64,000 nucleotides of DNA from Diaporthe sp. PMI_573 (taxonomy: Eukaryota > Ascomycota > Sordariomycetes > Diaporthales > Diaporthaceae), in assembly GCA_021399435.1 (NCBI GenBank), contig JAJTUP010000117.1, positions 90,896 through 154,895 of the forward strand, given 5' to 3'. Positions 10,161 through 19,864 of the stretch are shown piece by piece. Under the pieces are notes generated by a model, which saw only the letters and a list, made by a program, of their open reading frames with translations, made no database searches and had not been told where the DNA came from. Position 1 is the first letter of the stretch. Every line of letters starts with the position of its first letter. Both the position numbers and the translations under genes were made by a program.

Positions 10161-10883
10161 ATGGCCATGATGGGGTGTTGTGAAGAATCGCCTTCTCCAT
10201 CCATCCTTTCACTTGCCACCACAAACTCCGATGGACGCTCTTCCATCTCCGGATCATGGACCAGTACGACCGAGTGCGACGGATTATTCTGCCGCACAAC
10301 TGCCTCTGGAGACCAGACCACTACTCATAGTGATACCCGCCGATCATGGTATTTTGATCCGCAGACTGGGAATAGCGCCTACATTCAACAAGAAGACACC
10401 ACTGTTCAGCCTGTCGAGTTCAAAGGTAAGACGCGACACAGAATCATCCTTGATACGCGAAGTTAACCTCAACTAGTCGTTCTCCCCCACTTGTCGGTAT
10501 ATTGGAGTGTTCATCGATTCAGTCTCCTGAGTGGGATGCCCTCACTTGTGATACATTCTTCACCCTTGGCATGGGTTGCGACAGACGTCTATAATCTGGA
10601 TCCAGGGGCTTTCGATAACTTCTGTGCTCGGTTCAACAGGTGGGAGGAGTTTTTCCACCCCACAGCAAATGACCACTCGGCACTCGCACTCTGCCCTCCA
10701 CAGGCTTTGCCAGGTAGACTTCAGGTTCTCAGCATATTGGATATGATTGTTCGTGACGGCATTTGGTATGCCATTCTCAGAGTCGAGGCTTCTATCAGCC
10801 TGGGTGAAGTTCAACATAACGATCGCATTCGATCTTGTGTGGTGAGAGACTTGAGCACGAAGCGTTGGCCAGGACTTGAATAG
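10161..10883 (+). CDS. Possible two-exon hypothetical protein, 223 aa
   Basis: ATG at 10161. The first exon would end at 10425 at a good donor (GTAAGA). A 51-nt intron with a TTAAC-type branch and CTAG acceptor leads to a second exon 10477-10883, and the phases match exactly. The product starts Ser/Thr-rich and has a more hydrophobic second half (WRATDV-like and FNRWEEFFHPT segments). I do not recognise it. The matching splice signals are the only positive evidence, and the neighbourhood is full of relics, so it may be spurious. Confidence 0.3.
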
Positions 10884-12342
10884 AGCGTTTCTTCAGTCAG
10901 ATGTGTACGTACCTTAACCCTTGGGGCACTATAAAAGCGCGCTTAGAGTTGGTTTTCTTCTTATCGGACTTAGGTAGATCGTGTCAAAATGAGTCATTTG
11001 AAAGGCCGTCATTATGTTCAAATAGTTCGGGTACGCCCACCTTGATATAGTAACAGAGTTGCCATGATAGGCCTTGACAAGTGCATTTTTATGAATAGGA
11101 AATGGTGAGACACACAGTACCTTACATGTACACCTTGATGAAAGCAGAGTACTAACAAAGTACGTAAGAGCAGTCAAACCCAAAGGCAACAATGGGTCTG
11201 CTACTACTGCCAGCAGAATCCCATACCTTCTGCTCCATAGCTGTACAGACAAAGGGTTACAGAACACTGTTACTCATCTCTGGCTAGATCATAGCATCTG
11301 GGACAAGTCAGAAACTATGGCAAAGCCGCATAAGAAAGGCTAGAGGCAAAGGCACGAGACAGGTAGCAGGAACATAGCTGACCTAATGGGGCTTAATACA
11401 AACGATCCTTGTGAGCAACAGATCGCGAATAACCTTATTGGCACCTTTGGTAAGGCTATCTTCCAGCAGAAGGTGATGGGCGCCATTATCGTCAATAACC
11501 TCCCCTTCCGTACAGCCGAATCAGCACTTCTCCGAGACATCTTCGAATACCTTGTTGCGAGTGGCACGTTGCCTAAGTCGGAAGCTTATACTATTTGATC
11601 ATCTATATCGGTCGCCCATCCTGACCTGCCCACCTCATTTTCTCGATCGCCGTGTCGTAGGAGCAGCACTATTATCCGGTACGATGCCACCGTGTGTGGG
11701 AATGACTCAATTGACTCGATATCGAATTGCATACTTGCTAACTTCTTTACGTTGAACTAATCGATCAGCCGCGTCTTGCCAGCAGTCCTGAACTCTGCTT
11801 GCTCAGGGTGAGGTGTCAGATGTCATTAGTACCAGCTTAAAAGCTTATTCCAGAAGACTAAATTTTATCTTTCATTTAAAATCCTTAAATGTGAATAAAG
11901 TGTTTGTATTTTTGAATTCCTCTATTAAACCGTAGGACAACGGATATAGCAATTTACAATCTGGCGTTCTCATGCTACGGAATATAAACACATTACGAAA
12001 CTTGATAATTTCCACACCTGGCCTACAATAACATTAATTAGTACAACATATTACTGCGTTTATCATACTGATTTACTTAATTTAGCTTTCAATCTTACGG
12101 ACTAGGTCCGTTTTTAAAACACGTTAAATAACCTAAAACTCTACTTGTACTATTCAAAATTAGAATGGCCTCCAAAAGTCCTCCGCCAAATCAAGCAACC
12201 GAGTACTGTGACGCCATGATCTTCCTGTGTCAGGACTGTGAGATGCTTTATGTGATTCAGGTGCGCTCCATCGCGAGCCCCAAAATTCAGCATCGATAGG
12301 GGTCTTTGATGATGTCCGGAATCATCAATCGATTCTCCCACC
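10884..12342. other. Decayed AT-rich tract with a hAT N-terminal relic
   Basis: Positions 11386-11598 (+) encode a 70-aa frame (DPCEQQIANNLIGTFGKAIF, then LLRDIFEYL) that aligns by eye with the start of the hAT-3 transposase core (DPKEQALANSLIKRFDRGEF, then RLQQIFEYL). About 11830-12170 is strongly AT-rich and ORF-poor, as expected for old RIP-like decay. A 112-codon minus ORF at 10929-11267 is hydrophobic but unrecognised. Confidence 0.5.
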
Positions 12343-12362
12343 CAGGGTGGGGAATCAATCCA
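12343..12362 (+). repeat. hAT-3 left terminal inverted repeat
   Basis: Pairs with 17624-17643 at 19 of 20 positions. The preceding octamer 12335-12342 equals 17644-17651. Confidence 0.93.
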
Positions 12363-12681
12363 CGACTTCCACGGTATTGATCAATATGTTGACTTCAATC
12401 CACGTCAACGTCAATCCACGAGACATGTTGTTACGTAATCAATCCATCCACGGTTGAGGGCTCGTGGATTGAGATGTGGATTGACGTGGACGCTAGTCAG
12501 GGGTATGGGTACCCTGATATATTTCGTTAATATTTGCTATGCATATCTGCGCAAACACTAACAGATCTAATCGGGCAAAACATCCGACGCGTTGTGACAC
12601 GTCGCGACGCGTTATAACGCCTGAACCCAAATGTCTCCTCCTTTACTCGATTCCTACGGTCGGTGAACCTTCAATTTCGAG

Positions 12682-14352
12682 ATGGCGGACTTACCTCTTG
12701 ACCCTGAACTACCGACCAACAACGAGGGGCATGCCGAGGTCCCTCGACGTTCTCTGGATCCAGACCCCGAAGTCCGCCAGCCTTCTACTTGGGCACCAAC
12801 AAGTGATGAGGAGCAGAGAATCTTCCGCGTCTGGAAGGGATTCACGCTGGCCGAGCGCAGCAAAGATACCCTATCATGGGTATGGAACTACGGGGTCGAG
12901 ATTCAATCCAAAACATCCCGACGATGGATCTGTATGCCATGTGTGCGCCAGAAGACCCCCACGCCACAGTCATACGAATCCAAAGGCACCTAAAACGCTG
13001 AACTCCACCTCTGGAAAGCTCACGGCTACTGGGATCCATCAGGACGACGATCAACACCGTCAGAGAAGAAAGGAGGCAAGAGGGTTCTTGCTTCTATTTC
13101 GGACTTCATGAGCCTCAAACGTTCCGATCCAAAGGAGCAAGCGCTGGCCAATAGCTTGATCAAACGCTTCGATCGAGGAGAGTTCCAGAAGCTCATTGTC
13201 AACTGGATAGTCGAAAGCCAGCAATCGTTCAAGCAGGTTGAACACCCTCGATTGCAACAGATTTTCGAATACCTCAATCCGGCGGTCAAGGTTACGAGTG
13301 CGCACATTACGGCGAAGACTGTGCACAGACTGGCGGTTCAACAATTCGAGCGATATCATGGCACGGTCCAACAGGTCTTGAAGAGGTCGCCGGGTCAGAT
13401 CCACATTGCCTTTGACGGCGCAAGGACTAGGAATCGTCACGCGTTATATGGCGTGACGGCTGTCTTCAGAGACCACGAGAATCAGCTCCAAAAAGTTGTG
13501 CTCGGCATTCCGGAGCTGGTAGAGCGACATACTGGCGAGAACATTGCCGCCGAGATCCTCGAAATCATCAGGTCGTTTAGCATCGAGGACAAGGTTGGTT
13601 ACTTCACTCTCGATAACGCAGCAAATGATGAAACGGCAATGTCAGAGATTGCAGAAGAGCTAAAGTTCGACCCGATTCAACGACGCGTTCGATGCATAGG
13701 ATACATCCTTAACCTTGTTGTTAAATCCCTTCTCTTTGGAAAAGATGTTGATGCGTTTGAGAAATCTCTTGTCAAGGGGGAGCCTTTGGTGAGAGCAACC
13801 CATGACGATTGGATGCGGAAGGGTCCTATTGGGAAAGCGCATAACTTCGTCGTTTGGGTCCATCGGTCCGACTTACTGACTCAGTTGCTTCGTCAACTGC
13901 AACAAGACTCATTTGCAGCCTCCGGCGATCCTGAAGGTGGAAAGCAACGGCCAGTTGACGTTGTCCTTGACAACGATACTAGATGGTTATCCCAATACTA
14001 CATGATAAAACGAATGCTTCGGTTGCAGCCCTCCTACGAAGAATTCATCGCCAAAGCCAAGAGGCTATTCCGAGACGCTCGGAAAGGTGAGGGAGGACAG
14101 AAGCTTCCTCCCTGCCTCGAGGAGTCGAGCTTCATCAACGAGAGCGATTGGGCGGTGCTGAGGACATTTGATGAGATACTCTCTGATTTCCACGTCGTTG
14201 TGCAAGTACTTCAGGGAGATGGACAGCCGCGATATCGATCGTCTGGAGTTAGGGAAGCTTTTGGTTCCATGACTGATGTGCTGGAGGCGTTCGAATTCCT
14301 ACTTGGGAGGCCCGAGGACGCAAAATCGCGTATTGAGAGGCATCCTGAACCA
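12682..14352 (+). pseudogene. hAT-3 transposase, N-terminal and catalytic part
   Basis: ATG at 12682. Residues about 75-125 form a BED-type zinc finger (CMPC, then HLWKAH), interrupted by an in-frame TAA at 12991-12993. A homologous hAT in this window has Gln at that position (KGLQNA versus KGT-stop-NA). After the stop the frame stays open through the RNase H-like core: HIAFDGARTRNRHALYGV (first Asp), GYFTLDNAANDE (second Asp), then RCIGYILNLVVKSLLFG, where the usual Cys-x2-His motif has Tyr for His (13702-13704). It continues to HPEP at 14352, where similarity stops at the cargo block. Confidence 0.88.
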
Positions 14353-14507
14353 CTCACTGGCTCTCGAAATCGTGATTGCTTTCGGAAGTACGGGAGGCCT
14401 CAGGTAATCAAGGTCTAGCCATGTCCACACACGTGATAAAATCGACGACTCTGGCGGTGTGTCTGAGCTACTGCTGCCTTCGATCCGTCCTGAATACGCG
14501 CTACGAG

Positions 14508-14515
14508 TATATAAG
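14508..14515 (+). promoter_or_regulatory. TATA-box-like promoter of the cargo ORF
   Basis: TATATAAG lies 135 bp before the ATG at 14643. A C/T-rich tract (14527-14560) follows it, as is common at fungal transcription starts. Confidence 0.45.
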
Positions 14516-14642
14516 GGTGGAGAACCGCCCCCCTCCCCCCAGACGCTTCCTTTCATCTCTCTCAAGACCCTACGGCCACGGCCTTTTACGAATTTCAGTC
14601 ACAAATACAAAGAACTAGCACTCATGCTGAATACCATAGACA

Positions 14643-15731
14643 ATGCAGCTCTCCAGCAAGACCGCACTTGGACAAATTGAGGACCACAGGGTCCGTACCG
14701 AAGCTCTGCTCCAGAGCTACTACAATCTCAAACAGACGACCAAGGACCAGGTCCATCTGGTATATTGTTCGGCCATGGCTCCTCCAAACTTCGAGAATTT
14801 TGTTGGGATCTCAAAAGCATTAAAATTACTCGGTGGCCGTCTGGCAGATGACGATCTACTCATACGATGGGTCGCCGAGATAGAGGCGTCGAAACCAAGA
14901 GTGGTCAGCGATTTCGGGCAAGATGGTTTGAAGCTCAAAATGTTGGATCGGAAGTGGAGCTTCGACGACCTGAAAGTCACCACAGCAATGTTGATGCAAG
15001 GGAAGGATGAGGACTGGGTTCTGAATCATGGGATATTTTACCGTGGAGGAAACCCTGTGAAAGCGCCTTCTTGGCTTGACGAAGACCTCACTCCTCAGCA
15101 GGTGTGGGAGAAGCTTCCGGATAAAAAGTACCCGATCATCCAGCTGCGTCAGTCGCTCCGTGTCCTCAGAGTTGCTGAGACGGATGACGGAAATTGGCTG
15201 TGGGATATGTTCAGAGAGCTGAGTGGACTTGAGAAATCCTCCGACATTAGGACCTACCCATGGACTGTGGAAGACCTCAAGACTATTGTGTGCAGGTGGT
15301 TAGCCCTTGAGGACGAGCGCACGCGCCGGTACAAGCCAAAATCTACCGGATCGTTGCGGAAGGAGCGTATTCCTGGGGCCGGCAATGTTCAAAACACACG
15401 CCAAAGAGGGAAAACGGGGAAAGAAATCGGAAACGACTCAGTCGTCGTTAATCAAGCGGGAGAGCAGAACGTCCCCATTCCGGCCAGTACCAGAACCGTG
15501 TTTCGAGCAGTGGACCCAAAGATGTTGGAGTTAATCAGAGGTATTAACGACGCCCAAGAGACTGCCAGGAAAGCGACATATAACACGAACAAAGCATTCG
15601 ATGCTGTTGTTGGAAGTACTACAGCATTGACGATGTATTTGACTAAAGGGTATACTGTGGACGCTATCGTTCCACCGGAAAGACGATTGGAGGCATCCCA
15701 GCCCATAAGTTACCCATGGAGGAAGAATTGA
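14643..15731 (+). CDS. Cargo protein of hAT-3, 362 aa, unknown function
   Basis: Uninterrupted frame of 362 codons with no stop or frameshift, in contrast to the surrounding transposase. I do not recognise a family. It looks soluble and mostly helical, with acidic and Trp-containing stretches (RWVAEIEASKPRVVSDFG about residues 80-97, and RWLALEDERTRRYKP about 223-237). A basic linker near residues 232-262 could be a nuclear signal. The C-terminal ~80 residues are hydrophilic. No signal peptide or membrane segment is seen. An internal ATG at 14775 (MAPPNFENF) is an alternative start. It carries its own upstream TATA-like element and sits inside the hAT, so it moves with it. Confidence 0.6.
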   Translation: MQLSSKTALGQIEDHRVRTEALLQSYYNLKQTTKDQVHLVYCSAMAPPNFENFVGISKALKLLGGRLADDDLLIRWVAEIEASKPRVVSDFGQDGLKLKMLDRKWSFDDLKVTTAMLMQGKDEDWVLNHGIFYRGGNPVKAPSWLDEDLTPQQVWEKLPDKKYPIIQLRQSLRVLRVAETDDGNWLWDMFRELSGLEKSSDIRTYPWTVEDLKTIVCRWLALEDERTRRYKPKSTGSLRKERIPGAGNVQNTRQRGKTGKEIGNDSVVVNQAGEQNVPIPASTRTVFRAVDPKMLELIRGINDAQETARKATYNTNKAFDAVVGSTTALTMYLTKGYTVDAIVPPERRLEASQPISYPWRKN

Positions 15732-16347
15732 TTGTTGGATCTAAGTGCAATGTCTTTTGATGCCGTGTCTAAATTGTCTTTTTTCCCTCTGTCTCTCGTC
15801 TTTGCTTCTTTCCTTCTTCGCGACACCGTGGACGAAATCAGCAACTGACATGTTCAGGAGCATGCAACTGCTAAGGAAAATAAGTCCTGTGGGCATAGTT
15901 TTCCGAATCAGATGGCAATACAAATGATATGATGTGTCCTGAATAGTCAAAACAGGGTCTTCGACGGTGTCGGCTAGTGCAGGTTTTCCTCTCGTAGTGG
16001 AGGATAGAAACTAGGCTCCTCTTGCGTCCCAGTTTCTGGTAGAAACAGATTAAATTATTTGTGGCCATTCGCAGGTTCAGTCAAGTTGCATAAAAAGTTT
16101 CACGAAGAAAGACTTTGAGATTCTCAAGAACCACTGTGAGAACAAGAAACATAGAGCGAAGTTGCAGCTTGACGGTTCCTGAAGATATTCACGACATGAC
16201 GATCAATAAAACTATGAAGTCCACCATCGACTACCTTAGAAAAATCCAGTCTTGGTCCCAAATTGACAAAAAGACATCGCAGGAGAATTCTCTGGTGGGG
16301 ATATTTGTAAAGAACGGCGAAGGTATCGGTTCAACACACAGGCCCGT

Positions 16348-16578
16348 TCACTGTTTGTAAAACGAGAGCTTGTAGTCATCCGTAGCTTGGGAGCTGTTGA
16401 GTTCTGTGTCTGAACCAAATTCTTGATAATTGGGAGAATCTCGGCGTCGACGCTTAGGTGTATGAGATGAGGTATCTGATGTGAATGACTGCCCAGGACC
16501 GGATGTCTCCGCACGCTGCGGTCGCTTGGCGCGGGTCATACTTCGCGTTTGTACCCCTTTCGATGAACGAGTGCGCAT
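16348..16578 (-). CDS. Small basic protein of the hAT-3 cargo block, 76 aa
   Basis: ATG-initiated minus-strand frame at the right edge of the block, convergent with the 362-aa ORF. It is very basic at the start (MRTRSSKGVQTRSMTRAKR), with a clear nuclear-localisation-like cluster PKRRRR near residue 42 and an acidic/Ser-rich end. No known domain. Because the frame starts only 14 bp inside the block edge, its promoter would lie in transposase sequence, or it may be the tail of a longer gene. Modest confidence that it is expressed. Confidence 0.35.
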   Translation of the reverse strand: MRTRSSKGVQTRSMTRAKRPQRAETSGPGQSFTSDTSSHTPKRRRRDSPNYQEFGSDTELNSSQATDDYKLSFYKQ

Positions 16579-16592
16579 TGAACCTTCTGTCA

Positions 16593-17276
16593 GAGCAATT
16601 CTGTGTCAATATCAACCTTGGCTGGAAGAAGCTCGATAAATATTACAATACTTTGAGGGACTCGCCAGCATACTACGCCGCCGCCGCCTTGCACCCTAGC
16701 CTACGATGGGACTATTTCGACGAGGTTTGGGGTCAACAGCATCCGGGTTGGGTCGATGAAGCGAAGGAAATCGTACAACGTCTTTGGGATACGGAATACA
16801 GAGACCTACAGATCACAGACACCTCTCCTGAAGGTCCGGTTGTGAAGAGGCGAAAGACGACTTTGTCCTCCTTTGATCGGTATCGTAACCGATACCGTCA
16901 AAGCCAACCCTCCGCTGCTCAAGCGGATGAATATATCCGCTGGCAGGCCAGTGTGTCTGGGAGCGACAAGGACGTCGCAGACCCAGTTGAGTATTGGGTC
17001 CTCAAGAGGTTTGAGTATCCAAGGCTATCTCGAATGGCTCTTGACGTCATGACAGTGCCGGCCATGAGCTCGGAGTGCGAGAGACTGTTCTCCGCCACCG
17101 GGTTGATGGTCACGCCCCTCCGAAACCGCTTAGACGCTGGGACGATTGGACTAATCCAAACGCTGCGATCTTGGTTACGCGCAGGCATTATCGAAGATGT
17201 CGATAGCATACTGCTTGACGATACAGCGTTACAGGAGGCTGTTGGACGGGCTGGCTTGGAGGAGCGCCAGGAGTAA
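16593..17276 (+). pseudogene. hAT-3 transposase, C-terminal part
   Basis: The frame resumes typical hAT sequence with FCVNINLGWKKLDKYY and AYYAAAALHPSLRWDYF. It ends in the dimerisation region MSSECERLFSATG (containing the expected Glu), TPLRNRLDAGTIGLIQTL and RSWLRAG, and stops at 17276. The open frame starts further upstream inside the cargo block, but those residues do not resemble transposase. It is cut off from the catalytic part by 2.2 kb, so a working transposase would require splicing out the block, for which I see no clear signals. Confidence 0.85.
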
Positions 17277-17623
17277 GGCAATAGAAAGTTGTTGGAGATT
17301 ACAAGTGTGAGGCGACCAAGTCGGTGGCAAGGTGTGGAAGAAGGAGGAACATTCTACAAGAAATCGTGCCTGTACATAAATAGTGGTTCCCCTACTGCAC
17401 TTTGGGATAGAATTAAGCAATTAACATCTTCTCATTTCAACAAAAGTTTCGGCGACGGGTTCCCGAATTGCCCGATTAGGAAATCCGAGTTAATGTGACA
17501 GGGGTCTTCCACGGGTTCAATATTATGGACATCAATCCACAGATGGCTTCGTGGACATCAATCCACGAGCACTTTGCTGAGTAAGCCGTCAATTCCATCC
17601 ACAAAGTCGGATATTGACGTGGA

Positions 17624-17643
17624 TGGATTGATTCCCTACCCTG
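17624..17643 (-). repeat. hAT-3 right terminal inverted repeat
   Basis: Inverted partner of 12343-12362; the single mismatch is G/A at position 7 of the repeat. Confidence 0.93.
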
Positions 17644-17651
17644 CTCCCACC

Positions 17652-18338
17652 ATTTTCTACTACAGTATGGTCTACTACAGGAGGGCCAATCTTTCGTCTC
17701 GGATTGCCACCGGAATGGGTGGAACCTTCGCCAGGGTTTTATATTACTGTTTCGTTACCCAGTGTAATAAAACCAGGGGCCGATGGGAAAGCTTGAATAA
17801 TACTCTTGGCAACTACCCTTGTGGAGCAAGGTATACGCTAAACCTACAGAAATCACGCCCAGACAACAAGTACTCGTTGGAAACACCGCCCTACCTAACC
17901 AGAAGTGCTATAGTTACAGGTTTTACATGACCAAACACTCACAGTTTTCCCAAAAGCTCCAACCACTAGCATACAATAGTTATACTAGGTTTCCTCCCTT
18001 AACAAGGAACAGCCCTGGTGAGCGCGATGGTCACTCAGATAGGTATTTCTGCATCAGGCGCTCAATATGTCGTTCTGCTGCGGCCACTTCAACTTTCTCA
18101 ATAGCCCTTCCTAGGCTTGCAACACGCTCACGCCTGTTTATTTCTTGGCGTTTTTGGGAAGCAACATCTTTTATGCTGTGCCCGATCTTGTTTTCAAGTT
18201 CGTTCCTCAACGCGGCACTGTTCCTCAAACCCTTAGCAGATTGCAACATACCTCCGAGGAGAGTCTCATCATCTTCCAGTTTCTGTAGGGCTTGGGATTG
18301 ATTGCTTGAACAAGCCGCTGCAGTTTCAATGGTCCGTG
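17652..18338. other. Right flank of hAT-3 with a truncated coiled-coil ORF
   Basis: A minus-strand frame ending at 18031 covers about 100 codons up to the hAT-4 edge at 18338. It is charged and helical, with heptad-like spacing (KLEDDETLLGG, RNELENKIGHSIKD, ERHIERLMQKYLSE). It continues only as transposon-end sequence beyond 18338, so it is probably the C-terminus of a gene cut by hAT-4. No family is recognised. Confidence 0.35.
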
Positions 18339-19864
18339 CAGAGTTGGAAATCGATCGTACAGATCGATTCCGAGCCCTGATCGATCGACGTCGATCGGCG
18401 ATCAAATCGATCAATGCTGGTCTTCGTTGTTACTATCTACGGTGATCCTACCCACCAATTGAAGAACTTGCCTCCAATTATCCCCTTCAAGGAGACTAAA
18501 AGGAAGAGTCGGCTGATAAATACCGGCTTTGCTCCAGGAACGAAGGCACTGAGCCATGACCACAATATGCCGCCGTAGGCGGGACCTGAGTGGTGTTACC
18601 ATCCTCCCGCAACTGCTGAAGTCTCTCTCCGTTTCTGCAGACGACGATGCGATAGTAAGAAAGTCAACAGCCATATAAAACAGCCGAGGAAAACGCACAA
18701 CGCCGACGTCCCTCCACCAACCAATTGGGTCAGCTTTGTATGCGATGTTGTCAACCGGTGGCTCTGACAGATACTGATCAAGCTCGTCCTGTGGTGGCAT
18801 CGCCGCTGACTGCTGTTGTCGTTGGCCTTGTCGCTCTTGAGGGTCAGGAGTAGTCAATGACCGACTAAAAGCCAGTCGACGTTCAATATAGTCCAAGGCA
18901 CTAGTAGTCCCAGCTGCTGAAGTGTCATTAGAATCTGCCCCATGAGCCTTGTTCTTGTACTTCTCTTCCCAGATGGTTGTTAAGCTTCTCTCATAGGATA
19001 CGGAGGGATGACACAAACCACGACCTTGTGCTCCTTTCTCAGATGTCGGACAATGCCTCCGCCAGTTAAGCGATGTAGACATAATCTGTCGTCTTCGGCC
19101 TGTTCCGGAGGAAACATCTCTCGCAGATCCATACGATCTTGTGGGGCCGTGACCTGTTGTCCTTCATTCTGAATCCAAACTGCCACCACCATGTCCGCTC
19201 TCGAGAAGGGTCGTGGCCTATCGAGAACCGGGGAACCGCCTGAATTTATCAGTCGTCCAAGCCTCATAATCTGGAAATCTGATGGGTGCATATTTCGTTG
19301 AGGCTGAACTAGTTGACGGCTCGGAAGGCGGCGGCGTGGAGGAGGCAGCCTCTATGTCCTCATCAAACGGGTCCATAGTGATGGGAAGAGTCCGCAAACA
19401 GTGTAGAGGAGGTCAAATCGAATGCTGCGAGGCTGATAAGGTCGAACCTGTATATGCTCTACTCGGACAAGCCAAGACCCGAGATAATTCCTGGTTGCGA
19501 CGCGTACAGAGTCCAATGAGCCAGGCATTGGCGGAATTGCAAATGGCACGGGACAGAGAGGACAGCTCATACGTTGGGTCATTCCCTGCTGCCACGCGTC
19601 GCGTGTAGCTGCCTGGGGCCCCTGACGACTTGCCAGGGTAGACGCGTCCGGCGACAGATTCGTCGCGTATCATACTATGAGCTGCCATGCGCAACCTACC
19701 CGGGACACCTCCGAAGTACGTGGTGATCGACGATCAAATCGATCGATTGGAGGTTTGATCGATATGATATCGATCGATTGAGAGGTTGGATCGATCGATC
19801 GAAATCGAAATCGAATCGATTAATCGAATCGATCAATCGATCAGTCGATCGATTTCCAACCCTG
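18339..19864 (-). mobile_element. hAT-4: internally deleted hAT element, 1.5 kb
   Basis: Terminal repeats CAGAGTTGGAAATCGATCG (left) and CAGGGTTGGAAATCGATCG (inverted right) differ at one base. Both ends are packed with ATCGATCGAT-type subterminal repeats (18350-18410 and 19725-19855). The flanking octamers (GGTCCGTG and GCGCAGCT) do not match, so no target duplication survives. The internal minus-strand sequence has the two ends of a transposase with the middle missing. Confidence 0.85.
18411..19291 (-). pseudogene. hAT-4 transposase remnant, core deleted
   Basis: The first frame (19291 down) contains a damaged BED-like finger ([19 protein letters not shown]; the second Cys is Arg). A second overlapping frame (19082-18411) carries FPRLFYMAVDFLTIASSSAE, TERDFSSCGRMVTPLRSRL and AQCLRSWSKAGIYQP, the hAT C-terminal dimerisation signature. 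The RNase H-like catalytic core that should lie between is absent. The protein cannot transpose, but the finger and dimerisation parts resemble those of non-autonomous or repressor-type derivatives. Confidence 0.8.

Larger units (their letters stand above)
14353..16592. other. 2.2-kb block inside the hAT-3 transposase
   Basis: This block separates HPEP (end of the core part) from SEQFCVNINLGW (start of the C-terminal part), positions that are adjacent in related transposases. It holds a TATA-like promoter, a 362-codon plus-strand ORF and a 76-codon minus-strand ORF. I found no convincing inverted repeats or target duplication at its edges, so whether it is a nested transposon, captured host DNA or a large intron is open. 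Confidence 0.6.
12343..17643 (+). mobile_element. hAT-3: complete 5.3-kb hAT element with cargo block
   Basis: The terminal inverted repeats are 20 bp with one mismatch: CAGGGTGGGGAATCAATCCA at the left and CAGGGTAGGGAATCAATCCA (inverted) at the right. They are flanked by the exact 8-bp duplication CTCCCACC at 12335-12342 and 17644-17651. Many subterminal copies of TCAATCCACG lie inside both ends in both orientations. Inside are a BED finger, an RNase H-like core and a C-terminal dimerisation region on the plus strand. Between core and C-terminus is a 2.2-kb block with two further ORFs. The ends show integration as one unit. The transposase is broken, so present mobility would need help in trans. 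Confidence 0.93.

Noticed and set aside
14341..16600. Shared GAACC at both edges of the hAT-3 cargo block as a target duplication
   Set aside because: Joining there puts the two transposase parts in different frames, and five bases are weak evidence.
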